Shown in pieces: positions 25,060 through 31,978 of a stretch of 34,981 bases of DNA. The translations under genes and the position numbers were made by a program. Position 1 is the first letter of the stretch. Every line of letters starts with the position of its first letter. This stretch comes from an uncultured Mucilaginibacter sp. (lineage in GTDB: Bacteria > Bacteroidota > Bacteroidia > Sphingobacteriales > Sphingobacteriaceae), in contig NZ_CAMLHX010000040.1 of the NCBI RefSeq assembly GCF_946479965.1, positions 1 to 34,981 on the forward strand, written 5' to 3'. A model generated the notes under the pieces. That model was not told where the DNA came from and ran no database searches. It was given only the letters and a program-made list of their open reading frames with translations.

Positions 25060-26006
25060 TATTTCTTTACAATAAAGTCGATGTTACGGGGTTCAACGCT
25101 CACTATTTTGCAAAAATCGGGCACCCGGATAATTTTAACAGGGAGCGTGCTGTATCCATATTTTTTCCAATACTCTAAATCTACCTGGGCCTCAAACAGG
25201 TCGGGATCTATCTGCGCGTACCTATCAAGCGATGTTGTAAATGTCACCTCAACCCGCTGCGGCACAACTTTAATATTATAATAACTGGAGTTGTTAATGA
25301 TCTTTACCGGGATCTTTATGGTTTTTTCGGTAAACTCATTCACAGGTACGGTAACCTGTACAGTTTTTGGATAAACAGTGATATTACCCTGCGCGGGAGC
25401 CTTAACATTAATGCCCGCGCTTATGGTCTCGTTAACATCCATAGCTTTAAGCGAATCCGTAGGCCAGCTTTTCAGTGCATCTATTTCGCCGCTTGGGCCG
25501 CTTACAGTAACATAAGATGGTTGGATAATAACATCGTCTGACTGCGAGAATTGTTTCTGATAATTTATGGCGCTTGATAGGTGAACAGGTATTCGCCGTA
25601 TGCTGCGATTGGAAAAATCAAAGTACAGCGTATCCGGATTGAAGGCAATTATAGGATTATCCCGCGGCACATCAGCATTGATAAGCGCAAGCTGAGCGCT
25701 TAATGCTACGTAAGGATGATTTTCAAGTGAGCGCAGATCAACAGTTATTGTTGTGCTTTTTTCATCTAACCTTGCAAAAAGCATTTGCCAGCCCGTGCCT
25801 TTTACAACCGCCTCAATAGTATCCGACTGCAAGGAATGGAACGAGCGTTTTAGCGGAACATTTTTATACCTGATGATCTTTTTAGCGGTATAAGTATAAG
25901 TGCTCGAAAAAGCAACTACCAGCCAGGCACAAACGGCCAGCACAACGCATGTTAAAAAAACGGATATCCGCCTGCGCTCTGTTACCGATAGTTTTATTAT
26001 TGCCAT
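25059..26006 (-). CDS. YbbR-like domain protein (CdaR-like), membrane-anchored
   Basis: The 315-residue product has a short cytoplasmic N-terminus with a basic cluster (TERRRISVF), one membrane helix (about residues 15-34) and an exported region with YbbR-like repeats, seen in recurring segments such as VPLKRSFHSLQSDTIEAVVKG, YVTVSGPSGEIDALKSW and the YPKTVQVTVPVNEFTEKTIKIP stretch. In Firmicutes the YbbR protein CdaR regulates the cyclic di-AMP cyclase CdaA, but no cyclase gene is adjacent here, and the Bacteroidota role is not established. It overlaps coaE by one base. Between it and yajC lies repeat element C (a 111-base gap), unusual within this otherwise compact operon. Confidence 0.85.
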   Translation of the reverse strand: MAIIKLSVTERRRISVFLTCVVLAVCAWLVVAFSSTYTYTAKKIIRYKNVPLKRSFHSLQSDTIEAVVKGTGWQMLFARLDEKSTTITVDLRSLENHPYVALSAQLALINADVPRDNPIIAFNPDTLYFDFSNRSIRRIPVHLSSAINYQKQFSQSDDVIIQPSYVTVSGPSGEIDALKSWPTDSLKAMDVNETISAGINVKAPAQGNITVYPKTVQVTVPVNEFTEKTIKIPVKIINNSSYYNIKVVPQRVEVTFTTSLDRYAQIDPDLFEAQVDLEYWKKYGYSTLPVKIIRVPDFCKIVSVEPRNIDFIVKK

Positions 26007-26010
26007 TTTT

Positions 26011-26112
26011 TAAGCTGAAAGCCAAAAGCGGAAAGGCAAAAGCTATATGGCTTCCCTTTCCGCTTTAATATTTAAATATACCTTTCGCTTTAAGCTTTCT
26101 GCTTTAAGCTTA
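26011..26112. repeat. Word-repeat element C (AAAGC words), hairpin-forming, between yajC and ybbR
   Basis: The left side has AAGCTGAAAGC and AAAGCGGAAAGG (26025-26036); the right side has CCTTTCCGCTTT (26055-26066) and then CTTTCGCTTTAAGCTTTCTGCTTTAAGCTT on from 26082. The 12-base pair AAAGCGGAAAGG / CCTTTCCGCTTT is perfect. The element fills nearly all of the gap between two genes that should share a transcript. It has no T-run typical of a terminator. Confidence 0.75.
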
Positions 26113-26117
26113 GCACT

Positions 26118-26429
26118 CTACTTAGCCGGTGTATTCAATGGTTTTGATGCATCAAGCGATACGGCAGATTTATCAAAACGCAGTTTGCTACCTAACTCGG
26201 TGTCAATTACTATAGTTGTGTCGTTCACTTCTGCAATACGACCGTGTAAACCAGCTGTAGTTATAATTTTATCGCCTTTTTTTAACTCGTCAGCAAATTT
26301 TTTCTGATCCTTTTGTTTCTTCATTTGTGGGCGTATCATGAAGAAATACATTACCAGGATAATTAATCCAAGAGGTAATAATTGTTGCAATCCGAAACCG
26401 CCTGCTTGTAATAAAATAGTTGTTGTCAT
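26118..26429 (-). CDS. yajC: Preprotein translocase subunit YajC
   Basis: YajC is a small inner-membrane protein of the SecDF-YajC complex that assists protein export. The 103-residue product has a single N-terminal membrane helix (about residues 15-33, LLPLGLIILVMYFFMIRPQM), the classic FMIRPQMKKQK motif at the membrane exit and a soluble beta domain KKGDKIITTAGLHGRIAEV. The C-terminus is short. It lies between the DUF1573 lipoprotein gene (10 bases upstream) and ybbR. secDF is not in the window. Confidence 0.97.
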   Translation of the reverse strand: MTTTILLQAGGFGLQQLLPLGLIILVMYFFMIRPQMKKQKDQKKFADELKKGDKIITTAGLHGRIAEVNDTTIVIDTELGSKLRFDKSAVSLDASKPLNTPAK

Positions 26430-26439
26430 TATTTAAGAT

Positions 26440-26871
26440 TTATTTTTTTGCCAGCACTTCGCCAATTAAATGCACAACCGTTTGTGCCGGACTTGTGTTA
26501 GCTGTAACTGTAATTTGTTTGTCTTGTAACCCATGTTTACCCGCACTGTCAAACGTAACCGATATTACGCCTTCTTTACCCGGCATAACAGGGGCTTTTG
26601 GCCATGTTGGCGTAGTACAGCCGCATGATGCTACAGCATTGGTTATTATTAAAGGTTGCGTGCTGCCGTTATAAAATTTAAAGCTATAAGATACTTTTTC
26701 ACCTGTGATGATTTTGCCGAAATTATGGCTTTCCTCGTCAAATTTAATAATTGCCGGATCGGCTTTAGCTGTAGCGGTTGTGTCGGTTGCAGTTTTTTCG
26801 CTGCTCTTATCCACACTGTTACAGGCCGATAAAGCGCTTGCTGCAAGTAATATTATAAAAAGCTTTTTCAT
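26440..26871 (-). CDS. DUF1573 domain lipoprotein
   Basis: The 143-residue product has a lipoprotein signal peptide with lipobox LSAC (acylated Cys at residue 17), a Ser/Thr/Ala-rich linker and a DUF1573 domain (about 45-140), an immunoglobulin-like fold related to ASPM-SPD-2-Hydin domains. Typical motifs are FDEESHNFGKIITGEKVSYSF, VASCGCTTPTWPKAPVMPG and ITVTANTSP. The function of the family is not known; it is abundant in Bacteroidota. The ATG at 26871 is chosen over an upstream TTG because it starts the signal peptide directly, one base after the nusB stop. The gene belongs to the conserved nusB-yajC-coaE series. Confidence 0.9.
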   Translation of the reverse strand: MKKLFIILLAASALSACNSVDKSSEKTATDTTATAKADPAIIKFDEESHNFGKIITGEKVSYSFKFYNGSTQPLIITNAVASCGCTTPTWPKAPVMPGKEGVISVTFDSAGKHGLQDKQITVTANTSPAQTVVHLIGEVLAKK

Positions 26872-26872
26872 G

Positions 26873-27823
26873 TTATTCAATAAGGCCCCTGCCGGTTTTA
26901 CGTATTTTCTTTTCCTCTTTTAATTCAATTAAAATTTTGTCTAAAATACCATTTATAAATGAATTACTTTTTGGTGTACTAAACTCCTTTGAAATTTCAA
27001 GATACTCGTTAATAGTAACCTTAACCGGGATAGAAGAAAAGTTAAGAAACTCGGCAATGGCCATCTTCATTAATAGGGTATCCATCATGGCAATACGTTC
27101 CGGCTCCCAGTTCTGCGTTTTAATGCCTATCATCTCCTGGTAGTCTTTATCATATTTGATAGTGGTTTGCAACAGGTTGACTATAAACTCGCGATCCTCT
27201 TCCCAATTGCCGGTTACCTCGGCTAATTTGTTCTTAGCAGGCTCATCAAAAGAGAAGTTTTTAAATGTTTTAGCGATCAGGGCCTGTAAAACTTCTTTAT
27301 CAACCGGCCAGAAGATGAATTTTTCCTCAAAAACCTGTTCGGCTAGGGTGGATTTAAGAATTACTTTCTTAAATATGAACTTGATAATGTCTTTATCGGT
27401 TTGAATGGTATCGCCGGTTTTTTGAAGATATTCTTCATACTCTGGCGCAGCCTTTAAAGCTTTGAATAGGGTTTTTGCAAGTTCAGGTTCAAAGCTCCAT
27501 TCTACTTTATATTTTTTTAAGCCCGCTAAGTATTCTTTGTTCTGTTTTAATGATGCATAAAAGCGGTTGCTTAGTATTTTTAAATTAGCATTCAGGTCAT
27601 CGGCTGTAGGCAAGTGTTTGTGCGCACGCTCCTCAGCGTCGGTTGCGGCGTATTCAATAACTTCCGAAATAAGTGATAACATCCAGATATACATTTCGTA
27701 TACCTTGTCAACGTTTTGGAGTAAGTTTTTTTCATGCTGACTTACACTATTTGCTCCGCCTGTTTGATGATACGCATATAATGCCTGTAGTACTTTTACC
27801 CGTAGGTGCCTTCTGTTTAACAT
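26873..27823 (-). CDS. nusB: Transcription antitermination factor NusB, long Bacteroidota form
   Basis: NusB binds boxA RNA with NusE and prevents premature termination in rRNA operons. At 316 residues it is about twice the E. coli length. The N-terminus LNRRHLRVKVLQALYAYHQ resembles the first NusB helix, then comes a phylum-specific insertion (about residues 30-170), and the C-terminal half contains the conserved NusB core, with DTLLMKMAIAEFLNFSSIPVKVTINEYLEISKEF split as IAEFLNFSSIPVKVTINEYL and FINGILDKI. This long form is normal for Bacteroidota. It follows the dehydrogenase gene by 42 bases and precedes the DUF1573 gene by one base. Confidence 0.93.
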   Translation of the reverse strand: MLNRRHLRVKVLQALYAYHQTGGANSVSQHEKNLLQNVDKVYEMYIWMLSLISEVIEYAATDAEERAHKHLPTADDLNANLKILSNRFYASLKQNKEYLAGLKKYKVEWSFEPELAKTLFKALKAAPEYEEYLQKTGDTIQTDKDIIKFIFKKVILKSTLAEQVFEEKFIFWPVDKEVLQALIAKTFKNFSFDEPAKNKLAEVTGNWEEDREFIVNLLQTTIKYDKDYQEMIGIKTQNWEPERIAMMDTLLMKMAIAEFLNFSSIPVKVTINEYLEISKEFSTPKSNSFINGILDKILIELKEEKKIRKTGRGLIE

Positions 27824-27865
27824 GGTGTAAGAACGATTTAGGACTAGTCCTGGTTATTATTTATT

Positions 27866-28951
27866 TTAATATGATGATTTTACTTTATTGATATCGGCTA
27901 AACGTTTGGTCGCGATTTTATTTGCGGCCTGTATAGTTGGTATATTCTCTGCTTTTGAAAGTTTTAATACGTTGCGTGTAGATTCGTAAATGTTCTCGGT
28001 AAGTTGTAACGAATGCTTTTTACTGAAGCCCATTAGCTCTGAATAGCAATTGATTAAACCACCTGCGCTTATAACGTAGTCGGGCGCAAATAAGATACCT
28101 TTTTCCAACAGCATTTGTCCATGTAGATCTTCGTCCCCTAATTGATTATTAGCTGAGCCGGCAATTATGGCGCATTTTAGTTTTTTAATGGTTTGCGAAT
28201 TTACCGTAGCGCCCAAAGCGCAGGGTGAATAAATATCCGCGTCTATATCAAATATACTGTTATTCGAAACCGCCTGCGCGCCGTATTTTTTTGATACAAA
28301 GCCGGTGCGTTCTTCGTTGATATCGCTCACGTATACCTTAACGTTTTCTTCGCGTAGCAGTTTTACTAAATTTTCGCCAACGTGGCCAATGCCTTGTACT
28401 ATTACTGATTTTCCGGTAAGGCTATCGGTACCGAAAAGCTCCTTAACCGATGCTTTGATCCCCATAAACACACCCATTGCAGCAATAGGGGTAGGATCGC
28501 CGCTGCCGCCCATTGTTTCGGGCAGGCCGGTTACATGCTGCGTTTCCATGCGGATGTACGCCATATCACGCGGATTGGTACCAACATCTTCAGCTGTTAT
28601 AAACTCGCCGTTAAGGTTTTTTATAAAGCGACCAAATTTGCGGAGTAGAGCTTCGGTTTTATCTCGGCGCGAATCGCCAATTATTACAGCGCTGCCGCCA
28701 CCCAGGTTAAGGCCTGACATTGCAGCCTTGTAAGTCATATTCTTTGAAAGCCTTAGTACATCGTCTAAAGCATCACCCTCGCTTTTATAGGCCCACATGC
28801 GTGTGCCGCCTAAAGCAGGGCCCAAAGTAGTATCATGAATCGCTATTATGGCTTTCAAACCCGTATCCGGATCGCTGCAAAACACAACTTTTTTGTGTCC
28901 GTACGCTTCAATTTTATTGAACAGGGATTCGGTGGCTTCCTTTGCTGGCAT
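27866..28951 (-). CDS. Glu/Leu/Phe/Val dehydrogenase family protein lacking the usual catalytic lysine
   Basis: The 361-residue product has the fold of leucine dehydrogenase: a substrate domain (about 1-150) and a Rossmann NAD domain (about 170-330, GIGHVGENLVKLL). Leucine dehydrogenases deaminate branched-chain amino acids. Conserved here are MTYK (Lys75, aligning with Lys68 of the Bacillus enzyme), ITAEDVGT (active-site Asp), GGSGDPTP and ISAGGLINCYSEL. The position of the catalytic Lys80 is Ser87, in LNLGGGSAVIIGD instead of GGGK. The codon is AGC, two changes from a Lys codon, so a single sequencing error does not explain it. Either the reaction uses another residue or the protein is not a dehydrogenase. 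It heads the nusB operon and has a well-matched promoter. Confidence 0.88.
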   Translation of the reverse strand: MPAKEATESLFNKIEAYGHKKVVFCSDPDTGLKAIIAIHDTTLGPALGGTRMWAYKSEGDALDDVLRLSKNMTYKAAMSGLNLGGGSAVIIGDSRRDKTEALLRKFGRFIKNLNGEFITAEDVGTNPRDMAYIRMETQHVTGLPETMGGSGDPTPIAAMGVFMGIKASVKELFGTDSLTGKSVIVQGIGHVGENLVKLLREENVKVYVSDINEERTGFVSKKYGAQAVSNNSIFDIDADIYSPCALGATVNSQTIKKLKCAIIAGSANNQLGDEDLHGQMLLEKGILFAPDYVISAGGLINCYSELMGFSKKHSLQLTENIYESTRNVLKLSKAENIPTIQAANKIATKRLADINKVKSSY

Positions 28952-28970
28952 TTGCTGTTTTTAGGCTCAA

Positions 28971-29001
28971 CAAAAGTAGATGTTTTTTTGAATGCGGCAA
29001 A
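28971..29001 (-). promoter_or_regulatory. Promoter of the dehydrogenase-nusB operon
   Basis: On the minus strand TTTG (29001-28998), a 19-base spacer and TACTTTTG (28978-28971) match the Bacteroidota consensus fully. The transcript would start near 28964, 13 bases before the ATG. It is the best promoter match found in the window. Confidence 0.7.
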
Positions 29002-29049
29002 GGTTTTTTAAAAGCACCCCACTAAAAGCAAAGAATGGGTTGTTTTATG

Positions 29050-30279
29050 TTACGCGTTTAAGTGGCTGATCTTTTTATTTATAAGGGTTTTATCGGCCTG
29101 CGTTTTAGCCAATTTTAAAGCCTGTTCATAGTTAATCAGCGCCTGCTTGTTATCCAAATCTGTATATAAATACCCCATCAGAATGAAGTAAAACAGGTTG
29201 TTTTGAAGGTTTAGCCTTTCAGCGTCAACAATAGCATGCTCTTTACCCACAGTTTTTGAAAGCACATAAGCCCGGTTCAACGCTGCCACCGGCGAATATG
29301 CTATCGCCAATAATTTATCATATAACGCCAGCACGGCCTCCCATTTTTTTTTGCTGTCTGTTTTTTGAGTGCGCCAAAAGGCAATCATGGCTTCAATATG
29401 GTATTTAGATAAATCATTTCCGTTTGCTGAACGATGCAGATACATAGCACCGTTGGTTATCATATCATTATCCCATAAAGTGGTGTCCTGCTCATCATAT
29501 AAAATATGTTCACCGTTAGGGTCCGTCCTGGCGTTAAGTCGCGACGCATGAAAATGCATCAATGCAAGCAGCGCATTTACAACCGGCTTATTGGTGAGGG
29601 CGTTTTCTGTCAACATAGTGCATAAGCGGATAGCCTCAAAGCAAATCTCTTTATTTACTACTGTATTGTTGCTTAACGAATAATAACCCTCGTTAAACAA
29701 GAGATAAATAGTTAAAAGCACGGTTTCAAGCCGAGGTTCTATCTGGTCCGCCGGAGGCATTTCAATGCTGATATTTTGTTGCCTTAGTTTCTCTTTACCT
29801 CTATATAACCGCTTACCTATGGTTTCTTTGTTGGATAAAAAGGCGTCAGCTATTTCATCAATACCAAAACCGCAAAGTATACGCAAGGCCAGGCCAACCT
29901 GCGCCTCGGCAGGAATAGCCGGATGGCAAATGGCAAATATCATTTGCAGCTGACTGTCGTTAATGTTTTGTGGTGACAGGTCTATCTCCTCCTCAAAAAC
30001 TTCGTCGTTTCTTTGCAGGTCGGGAGATATTTTGTTCTCAAATAAATTACTCCGTTGTATTGCAGTGCGCGCCTTGTTTTTGGCCACACTATATAGCCAG
30101 GCAACCGGATTAGGGGGCACACCGCTGATTGGCCAGTTTTGGGTCGCTGTTGCAAAGGTGTCGCTGGCAATATCTTCGGCAGTCTCCATTTGCTCAAAAC
30201 CGAACCGCCTGTATAGTACTGATACTATTTTGCGGTATTCGGTTCTGAATAAATGGGGAATAATTTCTCGCTGTTGCAT
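29050..30279 (-). CDS. ECF42-like RNA polymerase sigma factor with C-terminal extension
   Basis: The 409-residue protein has sigma region 2 (about residues 8-75, EDIASDTFATATQNWP, PVAWLYSVAKNKA) and region 4 (about 110-165, AQVGLALRILCGFGIDEIADAFLSNKETIGKRLYRGKEKL), followed by about 240 residues of helical, TPR-like sequence (DUF6596 type, with LLTIYLLFNEGYYS and LPLYDKLLAI-like VLALYDKLLAIAYSPVAALNRAY). This is the ECF42 layout, in which the C-terminal extension replaces an anti-sigma factor and the gene is paired with a DGPF/YCII protein. Exactly such a gene lies upstream, 41 bases away. No anti-sigma gene is nearby. The stimulus and regulon are unknown. Confidence 0.9.
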   Translation of the reverse strand: MQQREIIPHLFRTEYRKIVSVLYRRFGFEQMETAEDIASDTFATATQNWPISGVPPNPVAWLYSVAKNKARTAIQRSNLFENKISPDLQRNDEVFEEEIDLSPQNINDSQLQMIFAICHPAIPAEAQVGLALRILCGFGIDEIADAFLSNKETIGKRLYRGKEKLRQQNISIEMPPADQIEPRLETVLLTIYLLFNEGYYSLSNNTVVNKEICFEAIRLCTMLTENALTNKPVVNALLALMHFHASRLNARTDPNGEHILYDEQDTTLWDNDMITNGAMYLHRSANGNDLSKYHIEAMIAFWRTQKTDSKKKWEAVLALYDKLLAIAYSPVAALNRAYVLSKTVGKEHAIVDAERLNLQNNLFYFILMGYLYTDLDNKQALINYEQALKLAKTQADKTLINKKISHLNA

Positions 30280-30288
30280 TAAATTGAT

Positions 30289-30313
30289 AAGCCCCCGCGA
30301 ATGCCGGGGGCTT
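30289..30313 (-). other. Hairpin between the DGPF gene and the sigma factor gene
   Basis: AAGCCCCCG (30289-30297) and CGGGGGCTT (30305-30313) form a perfect nine-base-pair, GC-rich stem with a seven-base loop. In the minus-strand transcript it sits only nine bases before the sigma start and is not followed by a clean U-run. On the plus strand it is followed by T4, but no plus-strand gene reads into it. It may attenuate or limit translation of the sigma factor relative to the DGPF protein. Confidence 0.75.
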
Positions 30314-30320
30314 TTATTAT

Positions 30321-30680
30321 TTAAGAGTGGATACCATCGCCCTTTGCCAGCTGGCGTACTTCAACCGTGTTGCCTTCGCCTTGTAATACCGGGCAGCCTT
30401 TGGCAAACTCGGCAGCTTCATCTGCGCTGTTTGCTTTTACTACTACGTAGCCGCCTAGGGTTTCCTTTATTTCGCCAAAGGGGCCGTTGGTTACTGTTTT
30501 GTCATGATGCACCACTTTGGCATTGTCAAATACCAGCCCGTCGCCTTTGCCCGCAAAATTGCCTGTTGCTGTTAGGCCGTTAAGCCAGTCCATGGTTTGT
30601 TGCATCCATATCTGCATTTGCTCCGGCGAAGCCAATTTGCCGCCATCCTGGTGCCTAAAAATAAGCATGTAATCTTTCAT
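30321..30680 (-). CDS. YCII-related DGPF domain protein
   Basis: The 119-residue protein is a dimeric alpha-beta-barrel-type YCII/DGPF family member. It begins MKDYMLIFRHQDGG, contains MQIWMQQTMDWLNGLTATG and the family motif TNGPFGEIKETLGGYVVV, where the usual DGPF reads NGPF, and GCPVLQGEGNTVEVRQL near the end. DGPF proteins are genetically linked with ECF42 sigma factors, whose genes they accompany, but their molecular role is unknown. Here it precedes the sigma gene on the same strand, with a hairpin in the 41-base gap. Confidence 0.92.
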   Translation of the reverse strand: MKDYMLIFRHQDGGKLASPEQMQIWMQQTMDWLNGLTATGNFAGKGDGLVFDNAKVVHHDKTVTNGPFGEIKETLGGYVVVKANSADEAAEFAKGCPVLQGEGNTVEVRQLAKGDGIHS

Positions 30681-30771
30681 TGTCTTGTTTTTTAAATGTT
30701 ACCGTATAAATGAATTATACACACATATCAAACGGCTTAGGCCAAACCGGACAATAAAGTTAAAATAAATA

Positions 30772-31182
30772 TCAGTCTTTTAAACGTACCATACACTGCA
30801 CGTCTTTATCGCTCAAGTACCATTCAACGCAGTAACCCTCGGAGTCAATATCGGGGCGTGCTATCATTTGCTGAAAGGTGTTTCCAATGGCGGGCAGGTC
30901 CTTCATGTAGTCGTGCAGGGTAACGCTTATGTAATTGCCTTTTTTTATGATAATAGTTTGCAGGTTCAGTTTTTCGGCTTCGCCTGATTCCAATACTTCC
31001 GCAGCGGCTTTATAAACTATTCCGCCACCGCCTTCGGGGCGCGAGATGCCAAAGTATTTCCGTTCAGTTGAAAAAGGAATAAGCGAGTGTAGTTTTTGAT
31101 GTGCGGCTAATACACCGGCCGGAAATGATTCGGCTGTCACATACATTCCGGTAATGTCGTTTTCTAATCTGGTCGTTTCCAT
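30772..31182 (-). CDS. Conserved protein of unknown function next to the ECF42-like module
   Basis: The product has 136 residues, no signal peptide and no membrane helix. I do not recognise a characterised family. It has a conserved-looking core HSLIPFSTERKYFGIS, a glycine-rich PEGGGGIVYKAAAE and KKGNYISVTLHDYMKD, and near the end EGYCVEWYLSD. The mixed alpha/beta pattern would suit a small-molecule-binding (GyrI-like effector) fold, a guess from sequence character only. It lies 91 bases upstream of the DGPF gene on the same strand. It has a -7 box of its own, and whether transcription continues into the DGPF gene is not clear from the sequence. Confidence 0.7.
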   Translation of the reverse strand: METTRLENDITGMYVTAESFPAGVLAAHQKLHSLIPFSTERKYFGISRPEGGGGIVYKAAAEVLESGEAEKLNLQTIIIKKGNYISVTLHDYMKDLPAIGNTFQQMIARPDIDSEGYCVEWYLSDKDVQCMVRLKD

Positions 31183-31203
31183 AGCTTTAGTTTTTACTTA
31201 TAA

Positions 31204-31211
31204 CAAATTTA
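31204..31211 (-). promoter_or_regulatory. -7 box of the unknown-function gene
   Basis: On the minus strand the sequence is TAAATTTG, a perfect TAnnTTTG match, 21 bases before the ATG at 31182, giving a leader of about 15 bases. No good -33 partner was found. Confidence 0.4.
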
Positions 31212-31263
31212 GGCAGTTGTTAAAAGAAACTTAATGGGAATTAGCGACAATTTTGGGGGTGGA

Positions 31264-31830
31264 TCAGGACACCTTACTATTAAAAAACCGTTTAAATATC
31301 CACCCAAACAGCAACGCTACCAGCGTGCCATAAATTGCCCCAACCGTTACGTCAATAGGGTAATGTACGCCAACGTATACCTGCGCAAAACTGATAGACG
31401 CGGCCCATAACAAACTTACCGGCAAAACCCACTTATAGCGTTTGTAAAACACAATACTTAAAAATACAGCTACGGCAAAATGGTCGGCGGCATGGCTGGA
31501 CGGAAAGCTGTAGCCTGTGCCGCAGTCGACGCGTTGAACCAGTTCTGTAAGCTGAGGGGTGCTACAGGGCCGGGCTCGTTTGAAAAAGGACTTAATTACA
31601 GTTGCGCTTCCAAAATCAGCAACGCCGGCCGTTATTGCCAGCAATACTATAATAATAAGTCCCTGCTTTTTATATAGCGCAAGACAAAAAATAAAAATGA
31701 AAATGTAGAGGGGTATCCATACCAGGCGATTGCGTAAAACCGGCATCAACAAATCAAAAAACCAATTACTCATATCATGGTTAATGAAATGGAATAATTG
31801 CTGATCAATGTTTAACAGGAAGTCGGGCAT
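31264..31830 (-). CDS. PAP2 superfamily membrane phosphatase
   Basis: The 188-residue protein is an inner-membrane phosphatidic acid phosphatase type 2 protein with about five or six membrane helices. The three family motifs are present: KSFFKRARP (KxxxxxxRP), SFPSSHAADHF (PSxH, the catalytic-site His) and SFAQVYVGVHYPIDV (SxxxxGxHxPxD). Members dephosphorylate undecaprenyl diphosphate or phosphatidylglycerol phosphate; which applies here is not clear. The open frame extends upstream to 32364, but the extension runs antisense through the mutase gene and lacks family sequence. The ATG at 31830 gives the usual N-terminus, MPDFLLNIDQQLFHFINHDM. An ATG at 31896 is also possible. Confidence 0.9.
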   Translation of the reverse strand: MPDFLLNIDQQLFHFINHDMSNWFFDLLMPVLRNRLVWIPLYIFIFIFCLALYKKQGLIIIVLLAITAGVADFGSATVIKSFFKRARPCSTPQLTELVQRVDCGTGYSFPSSHAADHFAVAVFLSIVFYKRYKWVLPVSLLWAASISFAQVYVGVHYPIDVTVGAIYGTLVALLFGWIFKRFFNSKVS

Positions 31831-31949
31831 TAACGCAAATGTATAAAATGATGTATATATTAAAGGATGGCAGACTTTTTTTACAAAGACCAGCATGTCA
31901 CGCCATTCTACAAATCCCACAAATAAAAATCCGTAACAAATAAATATTC

Positions 31950-31957
31950 TATTTTTG
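31950..31957 (+). promoter_or_regulatory. -7 box of the phosphohexomutase gene
   Basis: TATTTTTG is a perfect TAnnTTTG match, ending 21 bases before the TTG start at 31979, so the leader would be about 15 bases. No clear -33 element was seen. Confidence 0.4.
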
Positions 31958-31978
31958 CACCATCTATTTTTTTGAACT

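Noticed and set aside
29963..30583. A 206-residue plus-strand open frame across the sigma and DGPF genes
   Set aside because: It is antisense to two well-supported genes and crosses their hairpin; the translated sequence is rich in Leu, Arg and Cys with no family likeness.
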